Below, piece by piece: positions 16,937 to 25,256 of a stretch of 62,942 nt of DNA (its first letter is position 1; each line of letters begins with the position of its first letter). The stretch comes from Deltaproteobacteria bacterium (GTDB lineage: Bacteria > Lernaellota > Lernaellaia > JACKCT01): contig JADLEX010000122.1 in the NCBI GenBank assembly GCA_020845895.1, positions 1 to 62,942 of the forward strand, in the 5' to 3' direction. The notes under the pieces are model-generated. The model was given only the letters and a program-made list of their open reading frames with translations. It was not told the DNA's origin and made no database searches. Position numbers and translations under genes: made by a program.

Positions 16937-18733
16937 ATGTCCCGCATCACCCGGCCGCTCGTCATCGCGCTTCTTCTCGCCGCCGCATCGTTCGCCGTCG
17001 CGGACCAGCTTCCGCGCGGTCGAACGGGCCAGGGCGTCATCCGCCCAGAAAATGCGAAGCCCGTGGACGAAACGCAGCTCGTGCTCGTCGCGGAGCCCGA
17101 GGTGGAGGTTGACGGGCTGAAGGCAAACATCCGCTTTCGCACCGCCGCTCCCGCGCCCGCCGCGACGGTGTACTTCGGCACCTTCGAGCCCGACCAGCAA
17201 TGGACCATCCCGCGATACCGCCGCGCGGCAAAGGAAATTCGCGCCGACATGGGGACGGAGCACGTCGTCGAGCTGAAGCTGGGTTCGCTGATGGCGCCGG
17301 AGGTCGATCTCGTCGGCGCGGCGAAGGCGGGCGGCGCGGTGGTGCCGTATCGAATCGAAGTGTACGACGCGAAATCGGCGCGCACGGTGTTTTTCGACCG
17401 CGTCTTCGCGTTTCAGGATGGGAAACGCGCGCCCACGATCGCCGAAGGTCCATTCGTCGATCTGGTGGACGCGAGTTCCGCCGTAATCTCGTGGGAAACC
17501 GACCTGCCCACGCGCGGCGAGGTGATCGCGGCCGGGAAGCGGTTTTCCGCTCCGGGCACATCGACGCACTTCGAGATCCCGATCACGGGGCTCAAATCGG
17601 GCGCGCAAACGCCGTATCGCGTGCGGATCGAATCGGGCGACTTCGCGTTCGAGAGCCGGGAGTTCGCGTTCAAGACCGACGACCCGTCGTCCGGCGAACT
17701 GGTCTTCGCGTCGTTCGGCGACAGCCGCGAGGGCGTGGGCGGCGGCGAATCGCAGTTCGGCGGCACGAACTACCGCACGCTCGCCCGGTTTTTCACGGCG
17801 GCGGCCGAGTCGGGCGCGGAGTTCATCATCCACTCGGGCGACCTGGTGAACGGCTACACGACGAGCAGCACCGACTTTGCGATGCAGCTCGCGGCCTTCA
17901 AACGCGCGTCGGGCATCGTGGGCCACTCGGTGCCGGTTTACGAGGCGATGGGCAACCACGAGATCGTGATGGACAGCTTCGACGTGGACGGCGTCGGCGT
18001 CGTGTCGTTCGACAAAACGGGCGAGGACTCGAGCGAGGCGGCGTTCGCGCGGGCGTTCGTCAATCCGCGCAACGGACCGAAAGCCGACGCGCCCGGCGCG
18101 CCGACGTACGACGAAAACGTTTACACCTTCGATCGCGGGCGTTGCCGCTTCGTCGTCTTCAACAACAACTATTGGTGGTCGAGCCACGCCGAGACGTATG
18201 GCGGCAACCTCGAAGGCTACGTGATGGACGACCAGTTCGCGTGGATGGTGCGCGTGTTCAACGAGGCGAAGAACGACTCGCGCATCGATCACGTCTTTCT
18301 CGTTGCGCAGGAAGCGATGTACCCCAACGGCGGCCATGTCGCGGATGCGATGTGGTACCACGGCGGCGACCCGGCGAAAAACGACGGCGTCGACCGTCGC
18401 TACGTAGTGGCGCGGCGCGACGAGATCTGGCGCGCGTTCGTCGGCACGGGCAAGGCGGCGGCCGCGATCTTCGGCGATGAACACAACTACAACCGCACAT
18501 GGATCGGCGACGAGCTCGATCCGTCCTACGGCGGCGGCGCGTGGCAGATCATCTCGGGTGGAGCCGGCGCGCCCTACTACGCGCGCGAAACGAACGTGCC
18601 CTGGGCGAAGTTCGTGAAGACATTCAGCGCGCGCGAAAACTGGGCGCTCTTTCGCGTGAAGGGTTCGCGCGTCGAGATCGAGGTTCGGTCGTTCGCCGGC
18701 GAACTCATCGACCGAGCGGTTCTGAAAGACTAA
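16937..18733 (+). CDS. secreted calcineurin-like metallophosphoesterase with N-terminal Fn3-like domain
   Basis: A 598-residue exported protein. Signal peptide at 1-23 (LVIALLLAAASFAVADQ). An N-terminal half of beta structure (about 40-250) looks like the fibronectin-III-like domain of purple acid phosphatases (SAVISWETDLPTRGEV). The metallophosphoesterase domain begins at about 258: GDSRE (Asp262), HSGDLVNG (Asp302), GNHE (Asn340/His341) and GDEHNY (His516). These are the metal-binding residues of the family, with Ser in place of the first motif's usual His. Substrate unknown; periplasmic or surface phosphate-ester hydrolysis is likely. It is divergent from the FmdB gene, and its stop overlaps the convergent heparinase-like gene by four bases. 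Confidence 0.86.
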   Translation: MSRITRPLVIALLLAAASFAVADQLPRGRTGQGVIRPENAKPVDETQLVLVAEPEVEVDGLKANIRFRTAAPAPAATVYFGTFEPDQQWTIPRYRRAAKEIRADMGTEHVVELKLGSLMAPEVDLVGAAKAGGAVVPYRIEVYDAKSARTVFFDRVFAFQDGKRAPTIAEGPFVDLVDASSAVISWETDLPTRGEVIAAGKRFSAPGTSTHFEIPITGLKSGAQTPYRVRIESGDFAFESREFAFKTDDPSSGELVFASFGDSREGVGGGESQFGGTNYRTLARFFTAAAESGAEFIIHSGDLVNGYTTSSTDFAMQLAAFKRASGIVGHSVPVYEAMGNHEIVMDSFDVDGVGVVSFDKTGEDSSEAAFARAFVNPRNGPKADAPGAPTYDENVYTFDRGRCRFVVFNNNYWWSSHAETYGGNLEGYVMDDQFAWMVRVFNEAKNDSRIDHVFLVAQEAMYPNGGHVADAMWYHGGDPAKNDGVDRRYVVARRDEIWRAFVGTGKAAAAIFGDEHNYNRTWIGDELDPSYGGGAWQIISGGAGAPYYARETNVPWAKFVKTFSARENWALFRVKGSRVEIEVRSFAGELIDRAVLKD

Positions 18734-21108
18734 CGCCCGTCAGGCGCGGCCAAACCGAAACGAGGCGAAACGAAGTCGTAGCGCGGCGTCGTGTCGATCG
18801 TGATCCACCCCGCGCCGGGAGCATTGATGCGCGTGCCGGTCGGCGTCGCGATCGCGCTGACGCCGCCGCCGGAGCCCGTCACCGTGCCGCCGCGATTCCA
18901 CGTAAGCGCGCCACCCGCGTCGCCGAATCGGAACGTCCAGCGCGCGCCGTTCCACTCGGCGAAGACGCGCCCGCCATCGGTCGTGAACTGGTGCGCGCCC
19001 AGCGTCATCACCGTTTTCGCGTCGATGTAAACCCCGCCGCTTTTCGCACCCGGCGCGACCTGCATAAACGCGAAGCGCCCGTTCGTGGCGAGCGCGAGCG
19101 ATCCCGTCTGCGTCTTGGTGAACGAGCGCTGAACCGAGCCGGGCTGCGCGAGGGCAAAGACCGCCGTGTCGCCGGTCACGCGCACCGCCGCCGCGCCGTC
19201 CACGGGAATCTGCGTGAAGCCGCGTGGGTCCTCGACGCCGGGAACGTAGGGCAGTCCCGCGCTGACGAAGGCCGCGACGTTGGCGGCGTAAGGCGCGCGC
19301 ACGTCGAGGGTGCGGTGCGTTTGCGTCTGGCTCCACGTCCAGCCGTGTTCGTTTTCGCGGTCCGTCACGACGAGCGATCCCTTGTCGCCCGCCACGCGCA
19401 CCTCGACCCCCGCGTCGTCCGGCTCCCATTGCGCGCCGTTCGCGAGCAGGGTGTAGGCGTCGCCCGTGTCGCCGCCGCCCACGCCGTTCCACAGTACGCC
19501 GAAGGTGCGCGGCAGGTGGTGGCGCATGTGGTCGAGCACGATCACGTAATCGTCCTCGGCGAAGAACGTCATGCGCTCGAACTGCGCGCCGTACCACGAG
19601 CTGGCGCCGCGAGCGAACGCGACCGCGCCGTCCGTCTGCGCGTCGGTGATGAAGGCGTCGGTGCCGCCGAGGATCATCCAGATCGGCGACGGCGGGCCCT
19701 CGGCGTTCACCGTCGGGACGTTGTGGTGATTGCCCTTGGCCACGCCCCACCGGCTGCTCCACTCGATGTAGCCGGGATCGATGAGCAGGTAACGCCCGCG
19801 GTTGTAGAGCGTGACTGACAGGTTGTCGCCCTGCTCGTGGCCGAGGCCGCCGAGGCGCGCGCCGCCATGTTCGGCGAGCATCATCGCCCACGCGTCGCCC
19901 GCGTCCCAGCCCGTGCGAAACACCGCGTATCCGCGCTCCGGTTCCACCACGTGCGTGAAGTCGGGCGGCGTGGGGTCGAGCGCGTCGTCGAAGAACGCGA
20001 TGAACTCCGGCGAAAGTTCGTTGATGTAGTTGGAATAAAGCGGGAAGCGGTCATTTTCGAGCCAGTCCCACGCGAGCACGCCGTCGCCCAGCGCCGCGGC
20101 AACCAGACCGTTGAAGTAGCCGTACTGGTTCGCGTCGTCCACCGGGGCGTACGCGCCGTCGGGCATGCGGATGTCGACATACCAGCGGCTCATCTCGTGC
20201 AGCAGCGGGTTGTCGAGCGGGTTGGCGACCTCGACCTCGCTCCACGTGCAGTCGGGCCCGAGCAGGCACCAATCACGCTGAAAGACCGTCTCGGTTTCGC
20301 CGACGAGGCGGTCGTATGCGAGGATGAAGGGCAGGTGCTGCAATGCGCTGTAGGTGCCGTATCCCGGGCCCTCGCCGTACGCGCCGTCGCCCGCGAGCAT
20401 CACGTCGTAGAGCCGGTGCATGCCCTCGGTCACCGCGAAACTGACCCACTTCAGGGAATCGTCGCGCTCGTTGAGCACCATGCCCGCCATGCCGAGCGCG
20501 CCGTCGATCTTGATGTGGTGATTGGAGAGCGAAAACTCGCCCCACCATGCGAGCTGGTCGCAGTAATCCGCGTAGAGGTTCGCCACCATCGTGCCGAGCC
20601 GCGCGGCAATGGCGTCGAGACGTGTGTCGTCGATATAGCCGGACCCCGCGAGGAAATCGAACGCCGCGACGTAGCCGTGCATCGCCTCGGCAATGTGGAT
20701 GTCGTCGTCGATCAGCTCGTAGCTCCACGCGCCGAAATCCGTCGCCAGCACTTCGAGAATGTCCGCGGCCTTGTCGGCCATCGCGGCGTTTTCGTCGATG
20801 ATCGCGGTGAACGCGGCGCATTTCGCCACGTCGCCGTTGGCGTTTTCGCGATTCACGTCGTAGGTGTCGGGGACCGTCGGGCTCCAGCCGCCCGCGGCCC
20901 GGGAACGCACCCGATTCATGAGCGTCGTGTAAGGCTCGCGGTCCACGCGATCGCGCAGGTCGTCCACGTCGCCGGGCTCGAAGAACAGGCGTGGGTACTC
21001 ACTGATCTCGGAGTGCCACGGGCCCGTCGGCTCGGGCAAGGCGTGCGAGACGTTCGCGAGCGAGAGGAGCGCGAGGACAGACAGGGCGACAACGCTTCGA
21101 CGCGACAT
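18730..21108 (-). CDS. secreted heparinase II/III-like polysaccharide lyase
   Basis: A 792-residue protein with a signal peptide (VVALSVLALLSLANVSHA, cut near 24). The N-terminal half is an alpha-helical toroid-like region (about 30-400), including the FSLSNHHIKIDGALGMAGMV segment. The C-terminal half has the heparinase II/III pattern: AMMLAEHGGARLGGLGHEQG, a following LYNRGRYLLIDPGYIEWSSR, and NHHNVPTVN. These hold the likely catalytic His/Tyr residues. Beta-sandwich regions complete the end. Family members cleave uronic-acid polysaccharides such as heparin or alginate by beta-elimination. No transporter or glycan-use genes flank it, so the substrate cannot be inferred. Confidence 0.82.
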   Translation of the reverse strand: MSRRSVVALSVLALLSLANVSHALPEPTGPWHSEISEYPRLFFEPGDVDDLRDRVDREPYTTLMNRVRSRAAGGWSPTVPDTYDVNRENANGDVAKCAAFTAIIDENAAMADKAADILEVLATDFGAWSYELIDDDIHIAEAMHGYVAAFDFLAGSGYIDDTRLDAIAARLGTMVANLYADYCDQLAWWGEFSLSNHHIKIDGALGMAGMVLNERDDSLKWVSFAVTEGMHRLYDVMLAGDGAYGEGPGYGTYSALQHLPFILAYDRLVGETETVFQRDWCLLGPDCTWSEVEVANPLDNPLLHEMSRWYVDIRMPDGAYAPVDDANQYGYFNGLVAAALGDGVLAWDWLENDRFPLYSNYINELSPEFIAFFDDALDPTPPDFTHVVEPERGYAVFRTGWDAGDAWAMMLAEHGGARLGGLGHEQGDNLSVTLYNRGRYLLIDPGYIEWSSRWGVAKGNHHNVPTVNAEGPPSPIWMILGGTDAFITDAQTDGAVAFARGASSWYGAQFERMTFFAEDDYVIVLDHMRHHLPRTFGVLWNGVGGGDTGDAYTLLANGAQWEPDDAGVEVRVAGDKGSLVVTDRENEHGWTWSQTQTHRTLDVRAPYAANVAAFVSAGLPYVPGVEDPRGFTQIPVDGAAAVRVTGDTAVFALAQPGSVQRSFTKTQTGSLALATNGRFAFMQVAPGAKSGGVYIDAKTVMTLGAHQFTTDGGRVFAEWNGARWTFRFGDAGGALTWNRGGTVTGSGGGVSAIATPTGTRINAPGAGWITIDTTPRYDFVSPRFGLAAPDGR

Positions 21109-21240
21109 ATCCGACTCCAGGCGAATTCAAACCGAATGCGAACGCCCGGAAATCATAACGCAGGCTCCGTCAATTGTCGCGCGGGACTTCGCCGCACGAG
21201 CCGAATTGATGCCCGCGCCTCGGTGTGCCATTTTGCACGC

Positions 21241-22980
21241 ATGTCGGCATCCGCCTGGTCCCCGCGCATCGATGTTCGGATTTTCGCCGCGCCCGCGATC
21301 GTCGCGCTCGCGTGGGCGGCGGGGCTCGCGGCGTCCGTGCTGGTCGTCCCGGCCGACGTGCGGGGCTTCGTCGCATCGGCACTCCGGGACGCCGTGCCCG
21401 CGACGACGATCCTCCTCGCCGCCCTGTGGCACGCGGCCCTCCTCGTGCTCGCACGCCCGCTCGAACTTCCGCGCACGTCGGCGCATGTGTCCGCCGCTTA
21501 TGTGTATGTGGTCGCCGCGGCGTGGGGCGACGGCGTCGCCATGGCGGTCGCCGCCGCCATCGGTCTCGCCGATCTCGTCCTCGCGTCGAAGCGGGCGCGT
21601 CGCATTTCGCCATGGCTTTTCGGCGGGTTGGCGGTCGCGCTTTTCCTGCCGCTCGCGATCGTCACCATGCGGGCGGGCATCCCTCCGGCGAATGCGTTCG
21701 GTTCGGCGCTGGTCGTCGCGCTGGTCGCGGTCGCGGTGCGTCGCGAGCCGCTCGGCGAGATCCTTCGCGATGAACTCGCCGTGCTCGCGGCGTCGGCGCT
21801 CGCGGGGTTTGCGGCGCTCGCGGCGATGCAGTTTGCGGTACACGACTTCGTCTTCGCGCCCGTCGCGGCGCTCGTCGCGTGGGGCGCTCATCACGCGCGC
21901 GGCCTGCAGCGGCGGCAAACGAATGTGCGCGCCTTTCACGCGGCGATGATCTTCACGGTGATGGCGGGCTTCGCGTCGGTCGATCTCGCGCTCGCGCCAA
22001 TGAAGATCCTGCTGCCCGAGGCGGTGCCCAACCCCGCCGCGCGCGTGGCGGACCGCCCCGAGGGCGAGCGCGTGGTGCCGCCCGGATTCTTCAACAACGA
22101 CGGCGACCCCGCCGGATGGTGGATCCAGACCGGCTTTTTCCGTTCCGGACCGCCGAGTCCGGACAAAGAGCTTGGCACGATCCGCGTCGTCGTGCAGGGT
22201 TCGTCCACCACCGCGTGCATGAACCTCGACCATATCGAGGAGGTCTGGACGCACGTGATGGAACGGAGCCTCAATGCGACGAATCCGGGGCGGCCTGTCG
22301 AGGTCGTCAACGCGGGGATTCCGGGCACCACGACGCTCGCAATGCTTCTCAACCTGCGCGCGGCGATCCTGCCGCTCGGCCCTGATTTCATCGTGCTCTA
22401 CGCGGGCGCGAACGACGCGGCTTACGGCCACGGCCCGCTCACGCAGCGCCAGATCTACGACCTCGCCCGCGCGGGAGCATTCGAGCGCGACGCCCAGGAG
22501 GACGTGCGCGTTTTCGGACGGGCGGATGATGCGCCCTCCGCAATGCGTGTCGCCGTCGCACGGCATCTGATGCGCTCGACGCTCTACCGGCTTCTCGCCG
22601 CGCGAATCTTCGCCGTGCGCGCGGCACAGCCTGCGCTCGCATCGCTCGTCCCCGCCGTGCCGGCCGTGCCGCTGGCCGACTTCGCGCGCAACCTGAACGA
22701 GTTCGCCGACGAATGCGCGCGCGCGGGCGTTCGGCTCATCTTCGTCGGCGAAGGGGTGCGCATCGACATCGACGATTACAAGGCGGTGATGAAAGACCTG
22801 GCCGCCGCGCGCGGCATCCCATACATCGACGCGCAGCCGATCTTCTCCGCATGCCCCGGCCCGCTGGAAACCTTGATCTTCGACACGGTCCACCTCACTC
22901 CGGAAGGCTCGCGCTGCCTCGGCGAGGGGCTCGCCGTTGAATTGCGGACACGCGGACTGCTCGCGGGGGACACACCGTGA
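21241..22980 (+). CDS. membrane protein with C-terminal SGNH/GDSL hydrolase domain
   Basis: A 579-residue protein. The first 260 residues hold about eight hydrophobic segments; the remainder is an extracytoplasmic SGNH-type esterase domain. Its blocks are VQGSSTTACMN (nucleophile Ser), NAGIPGTTT (Gly), YAGANDAAYG (Asn) and DTVHLTPEGS (Asp and His). Such fusions often add or remove acyl groups on surface glycans, but the membrane part is not recognisably an acyltransferase-3 domain. The next gene starts at its stop (GTGA). It is divergent from the heparinase-like gene across 132 bases. Confidence 0.78.
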   Translation: MSASAWSPRIDVRIFAAPAIVALAWAAGLAASVLVVPADVRGFVASALRDAVPATTILLAALWHAALLVLARPLELPRTSAHVSAAYVYVVAAAWGDGVAMAVAAAIGLADLVLASKRARRISPWLFGGLAVALFLPLAIVTMRAGIPPANAFGSALVVALVAVAVRREPLGEILRDELAVLAASALAGFAALAAMQFAVHDFVFAPVAALVAWGAHHARGLQRRQTNVRAFHAAMIFTVMAGFASVDLALAPMKILLPEAVPNPAARVADRPEGERVVPPGFFNNDGDPAGWWIQTGFFRSGPPSPDKELGTIRVVVQGSSTTACMNLDHIEEVWTHVMERSLNATNPGRPVEVVNAGIPGTTTLAMLLNLRAAILPLGPDFIVLYAGANDAAYGHGPLTQRQIYDLARAGAFERDAQEDVRVFGRADDAPSAMRVAVARHLMRSTLYRLLAARIFAVRAAQPALASLVPAVPAVPLADFARNLNEFADECARAGVRLIFVGEGVRIDIDDYKAVMKDLAAARGIPYIDAQPIFSACPGPLETLIFDTVHLTPEGSRCLGEGLAVELRTRGLLAGDTP

Positions 22981-23906
22981 AACTGTTCGGCCCCTGCCCG
23001 CGCGGATTGTTGGTGGCCGCCGCCTGCGGATTCGCGCTCGCCGCCATCACGGCGCTTCGCGCGAGCCCGGCCTTCGCACCGACCTCGCGGCTCGTCTCCA
23101 TGTGCGCGCAAATGGGCGGAGAGGACCGCGACGCCTGCCTGATTCACGCGTATCGCCGTTCCGGCGACGCGGACCTGCGCGAGACGCGCACCCTGTGGCC
23201 GCTCGCCGTCGGGGCGTTGCTGCGTCAGGGACGCCCGGACGACGCCCTGCGTATCGCGGGCGAACGGCTCGGTACCTCGCCGGAGCCGGCCACCATTGCC
23301 GCATACGCCGCGACGTGGGTGGATGACGCGATGCGCGCCGATCGCGAAGACGCCGCGCGCGCCGTAGCCGCATGGGTGCGCGATCGCGGCTTGAACGCGC
23401 AGGCGCTCGCTCGGCTGGACGAATCGGTCGCGTGGATCGCTCACCGGCTCGCGCTGGCGCGCGCGCTCGACCGGCGTGAATACGCGGTGCGTTATCACGA
23501 GGACGCCGACGCGCCGTTACGGGAGGTGATCGATCTCCTGCGGCGCCCGCCCGCCGTTTCGGAAGACGTGCTCCGCGATTTGACGATCCGCTTCCGCGAC
23601 GTGGACGACCGTGTGTTCACCGATCTGCTCGAACTCACCCGCGAGCGACCGGGGTTTCTGGGCGAGGCGGGCGCGGAACTCGCGTCGTTCGTCGCGCGGC
23701 GCATGGAACGCAAGGCGGCGCTCGACCTGCGTCAAACGGTCGATGCGATCGGAAACGATGCGACGCGGACGGACGAGGTGCGGGACTTCCGCGCGCGCGC
23801 CCGGCTCGAAAAGGTGCCCGACAATGACGGAGTAACCGCCGGTGGAAATGGCTCGCCGGTCGTGATAGACGAGGCGGATTCAAATGCGATTGGGATAGTG
23901 CCATGA
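22977..23906 (+). CDS. hypothetical exported or membrane-anchored helical protein
   Basis: A 309-residue protein with one N-terminal hydrophobic segment (about 10-30) and a mostly alpha-helical remainder (AVGALLRQGRPDDALRIAGE and similar), suggestive of TPR-like repeats but without clear repeat spacing. No catalytic motif seen. The GTG start overlaps the SGNH gene's stop, and its stop overlaps the glutamate dehydrogenase ATG (ATGA), so all three genes are translated from one message. Role unknown; probably works with the SGNH protein at the cell envelope. Confidence 0.65.
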   Translation: MKLFGPCPRGLLVAAACGFALAAITALRASPAFAPTSRLVSMCAQMGGEDRDACLIHAYRRSGDADLRETRTLWPLAVGALLRQGRPDDALRIAGERLGTSPEPATIAAYAATWVDDAMRADREDAARAVAAWVRDRGLNAQALARLDESVAWIAHRLALARALDRREYAVRYHEDADAPLREVIDLLRRPPAVSEDVLRDLTIRFRDVDDRVFTDLLELTRERPGFLGEAGAELASFVARRMERKAALDLRQTVDAIGNDATRTDEVRDFRARARLEKVPDNDGVTAGGNGSPVVIDEADSNAIGIVP

Positions 23907-25165
23907 CCGCAAAACGCAGCCTGTACCAGAACGTCGTCGATCAATTCGACCGCACCGCCGACCTGATCCGCCTCGACCCCGACATCCGAAAAATCCTGCG
24001 CTGCACGACGAACGAAATCGTCGTGAACTTTCCCGTGAAAATGGACGACGGGCACGTGGAGATGTTCACGGGTTATCGCGTGCAGCACAACAACGCGCTG
24101 GGCCCGTACAAGGGGGGACTGCGTTACCACCCCTCGGTGTCGATCGACGAGGTTCGCGCGCTGGCGGCGTGGATGACGTGGAAGTCGGCGATCGCCAACA
24201 TCCCGTTCGGCGGGGCCAAGGGCGGTATCCAGTTCGATCCGTCCGGCTTTTCCCGCCGCGAGATCGAGCACATCACGCGCCGTTTCGCGTTTTCGCTCGG
24301 CAACGACATCGGTCCCGATTACGACATCCCCGCGCCCGACATGAACACCAATGCGCAGATCATGGCGTGGATCATGGATACGTATCTGTCGTCGCTGCCG
24401 CCGCACGAGCGCCAGCGTTCGATCCACGTGGTGACGGGCAAACCGATCCGCTCGGGCGGGAGCCTGGGGCGCGACAAGGCGACGGGGCAGGGCGTGGTGT
24501 ACGTGCTCGAGGCGTGGGCAAAGGACCACGGCGTCGATCTGTCGAAGTCGACGTTTTTCGTTCAGGGCTTCGGCAATGTGGGGTCGTGGGCGTCGCGGAT
24601 TCTGTGCGCGCTCGGGGCGACGCTCGTCGGCGTCGAGGACGCGACGGGCGCGATCTGGCGGCGCGAGGGGCTCGATCCCGAGGCGCTCGCCGTTTACGTG
24701 GCCGAGCGGCGCGGGGTCGCCGGGTTTCCGGGCTCGACGCCGCTGGGTCACGACGATTTTCTCGCGATCGACGCCGAAATCTTCATCCCCGCCGCGATGG
24801 AGAATCAGGTCACCGCGGACAACGCCGACGCGCTGCGCGCGCGCATCGTGATCGAGGGCGCGAACGGTCCCATCGATCCCGACGCTGACCGCATGCTCGC
24901 CGCGCGCGGGGTGACCGTGATCCCGGACGTGCTCGCCAACGCGGGCGGCGTCACCGTGAGCTACTTCGAGTGGCTTCAGAATAAGCGTCTCGAGTTTTGG
25001 GATCTCGAGGAGGTCGATCACAAGCTGCACAAGATCGTCACGTCGTCGTACGCGCGCGTGTTCGCGCGGCGGCGAGAATACGACTGTGATTGGCGCACGG
25101 CCTCCTACGTCGAGGCGCTCACGCACCTCGAAACCGTTTACAAGGAACGCGGCATCTTTCCGTAA
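23903..25165 (+). CDS. gdhA: glutamate dehydrogenase (Glu/Leu/Phe/Val dehydrogenase family)
   Basis: A 420-residue enzyme of the hexameric 46-kDa class that interconverts glutamate with 2-oxoglutarate plus ammonia. The substrate domain has GPYKGGLRYHPSVS and the catalytic Lys in PFGGAKGG; the dinucleotide domain (about 190-400) has the Rossmann GFGNVGSWA. IPAAMENQVT and GANGPIDPDAD are also typical. Coenzyme preference cannot be decided by eye. It is the last gene of an overlapping three-gene run with two unrelated envelope proteins, an unusual setting for this metabolic enzyme. The strong palindrome just past its stop may end transcription. Confidence 0.95.
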   Translation: MTAKRSLYQNVVDQFDRTADLIRLDPDIRKILRCTTNEIVVNFPVKMDDGHVEMFTGYRVQHNNALGPYKGGLRYHPSVSIDEVRALAAWMTWKSAIANIPFGGAKGGIQFDPSGFSRREIEHITRRFAFSLGNDIGPDYDIPAPDMNTNAQIMAWIMDTYLSSLPPHERQRSIHVVTGKPIRSGGSLGRDKATGQGVVYVLEAWAKDHGVDLSKSTFFVQGFGNVGSWASRILCALGATLVGVEDATGAIWRREGLDPEALAVYVAERRGVAGFPGSTPLGHDDFLAIDAEIFIPAAMENQVTADNADALRARIVIEGANGPIDPDADRMLAARGVTVIPDVLANAGGVTVSYFEWLQNKRLEFWDLEEVDHKLHKIVTSSYARVFARRREYDCDWRTASYVEALTHLETVYKERGIFP

Positions 25166-25180
25166 ATCCAGCGGTGGTCA

Positions 25181-25241
25181 TGTGGCACAGCCGCCCCCGG
25201 CTGTGCACTCTTCCCGCACAGCCGGGGGCGGCTGTGCCACA
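25181..25241. repeat. 26-bp perfect palindromic intergenic repeat (nested hairpins)
   Basis: Arms 25181-25206 and 25216-25241 are perfect reverse complements around a 9-base loop. Each arm contains its own 9-bp hairpin (GCACAGCCG-CCC-CGGCTGTGC), so the unit could fold as one long stem or a clover-like pair. It lies between the convergent gdhA and M48 protease genes and could stop transcription from both sides. The sequence resembles an interspersed repeat seen in many environmental bacterial genomes (from memory), like a REP/RAYT-type element. Confidence 0.85.
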
Positions 25242-25256
25242 CGTCCCATTTTTTCC

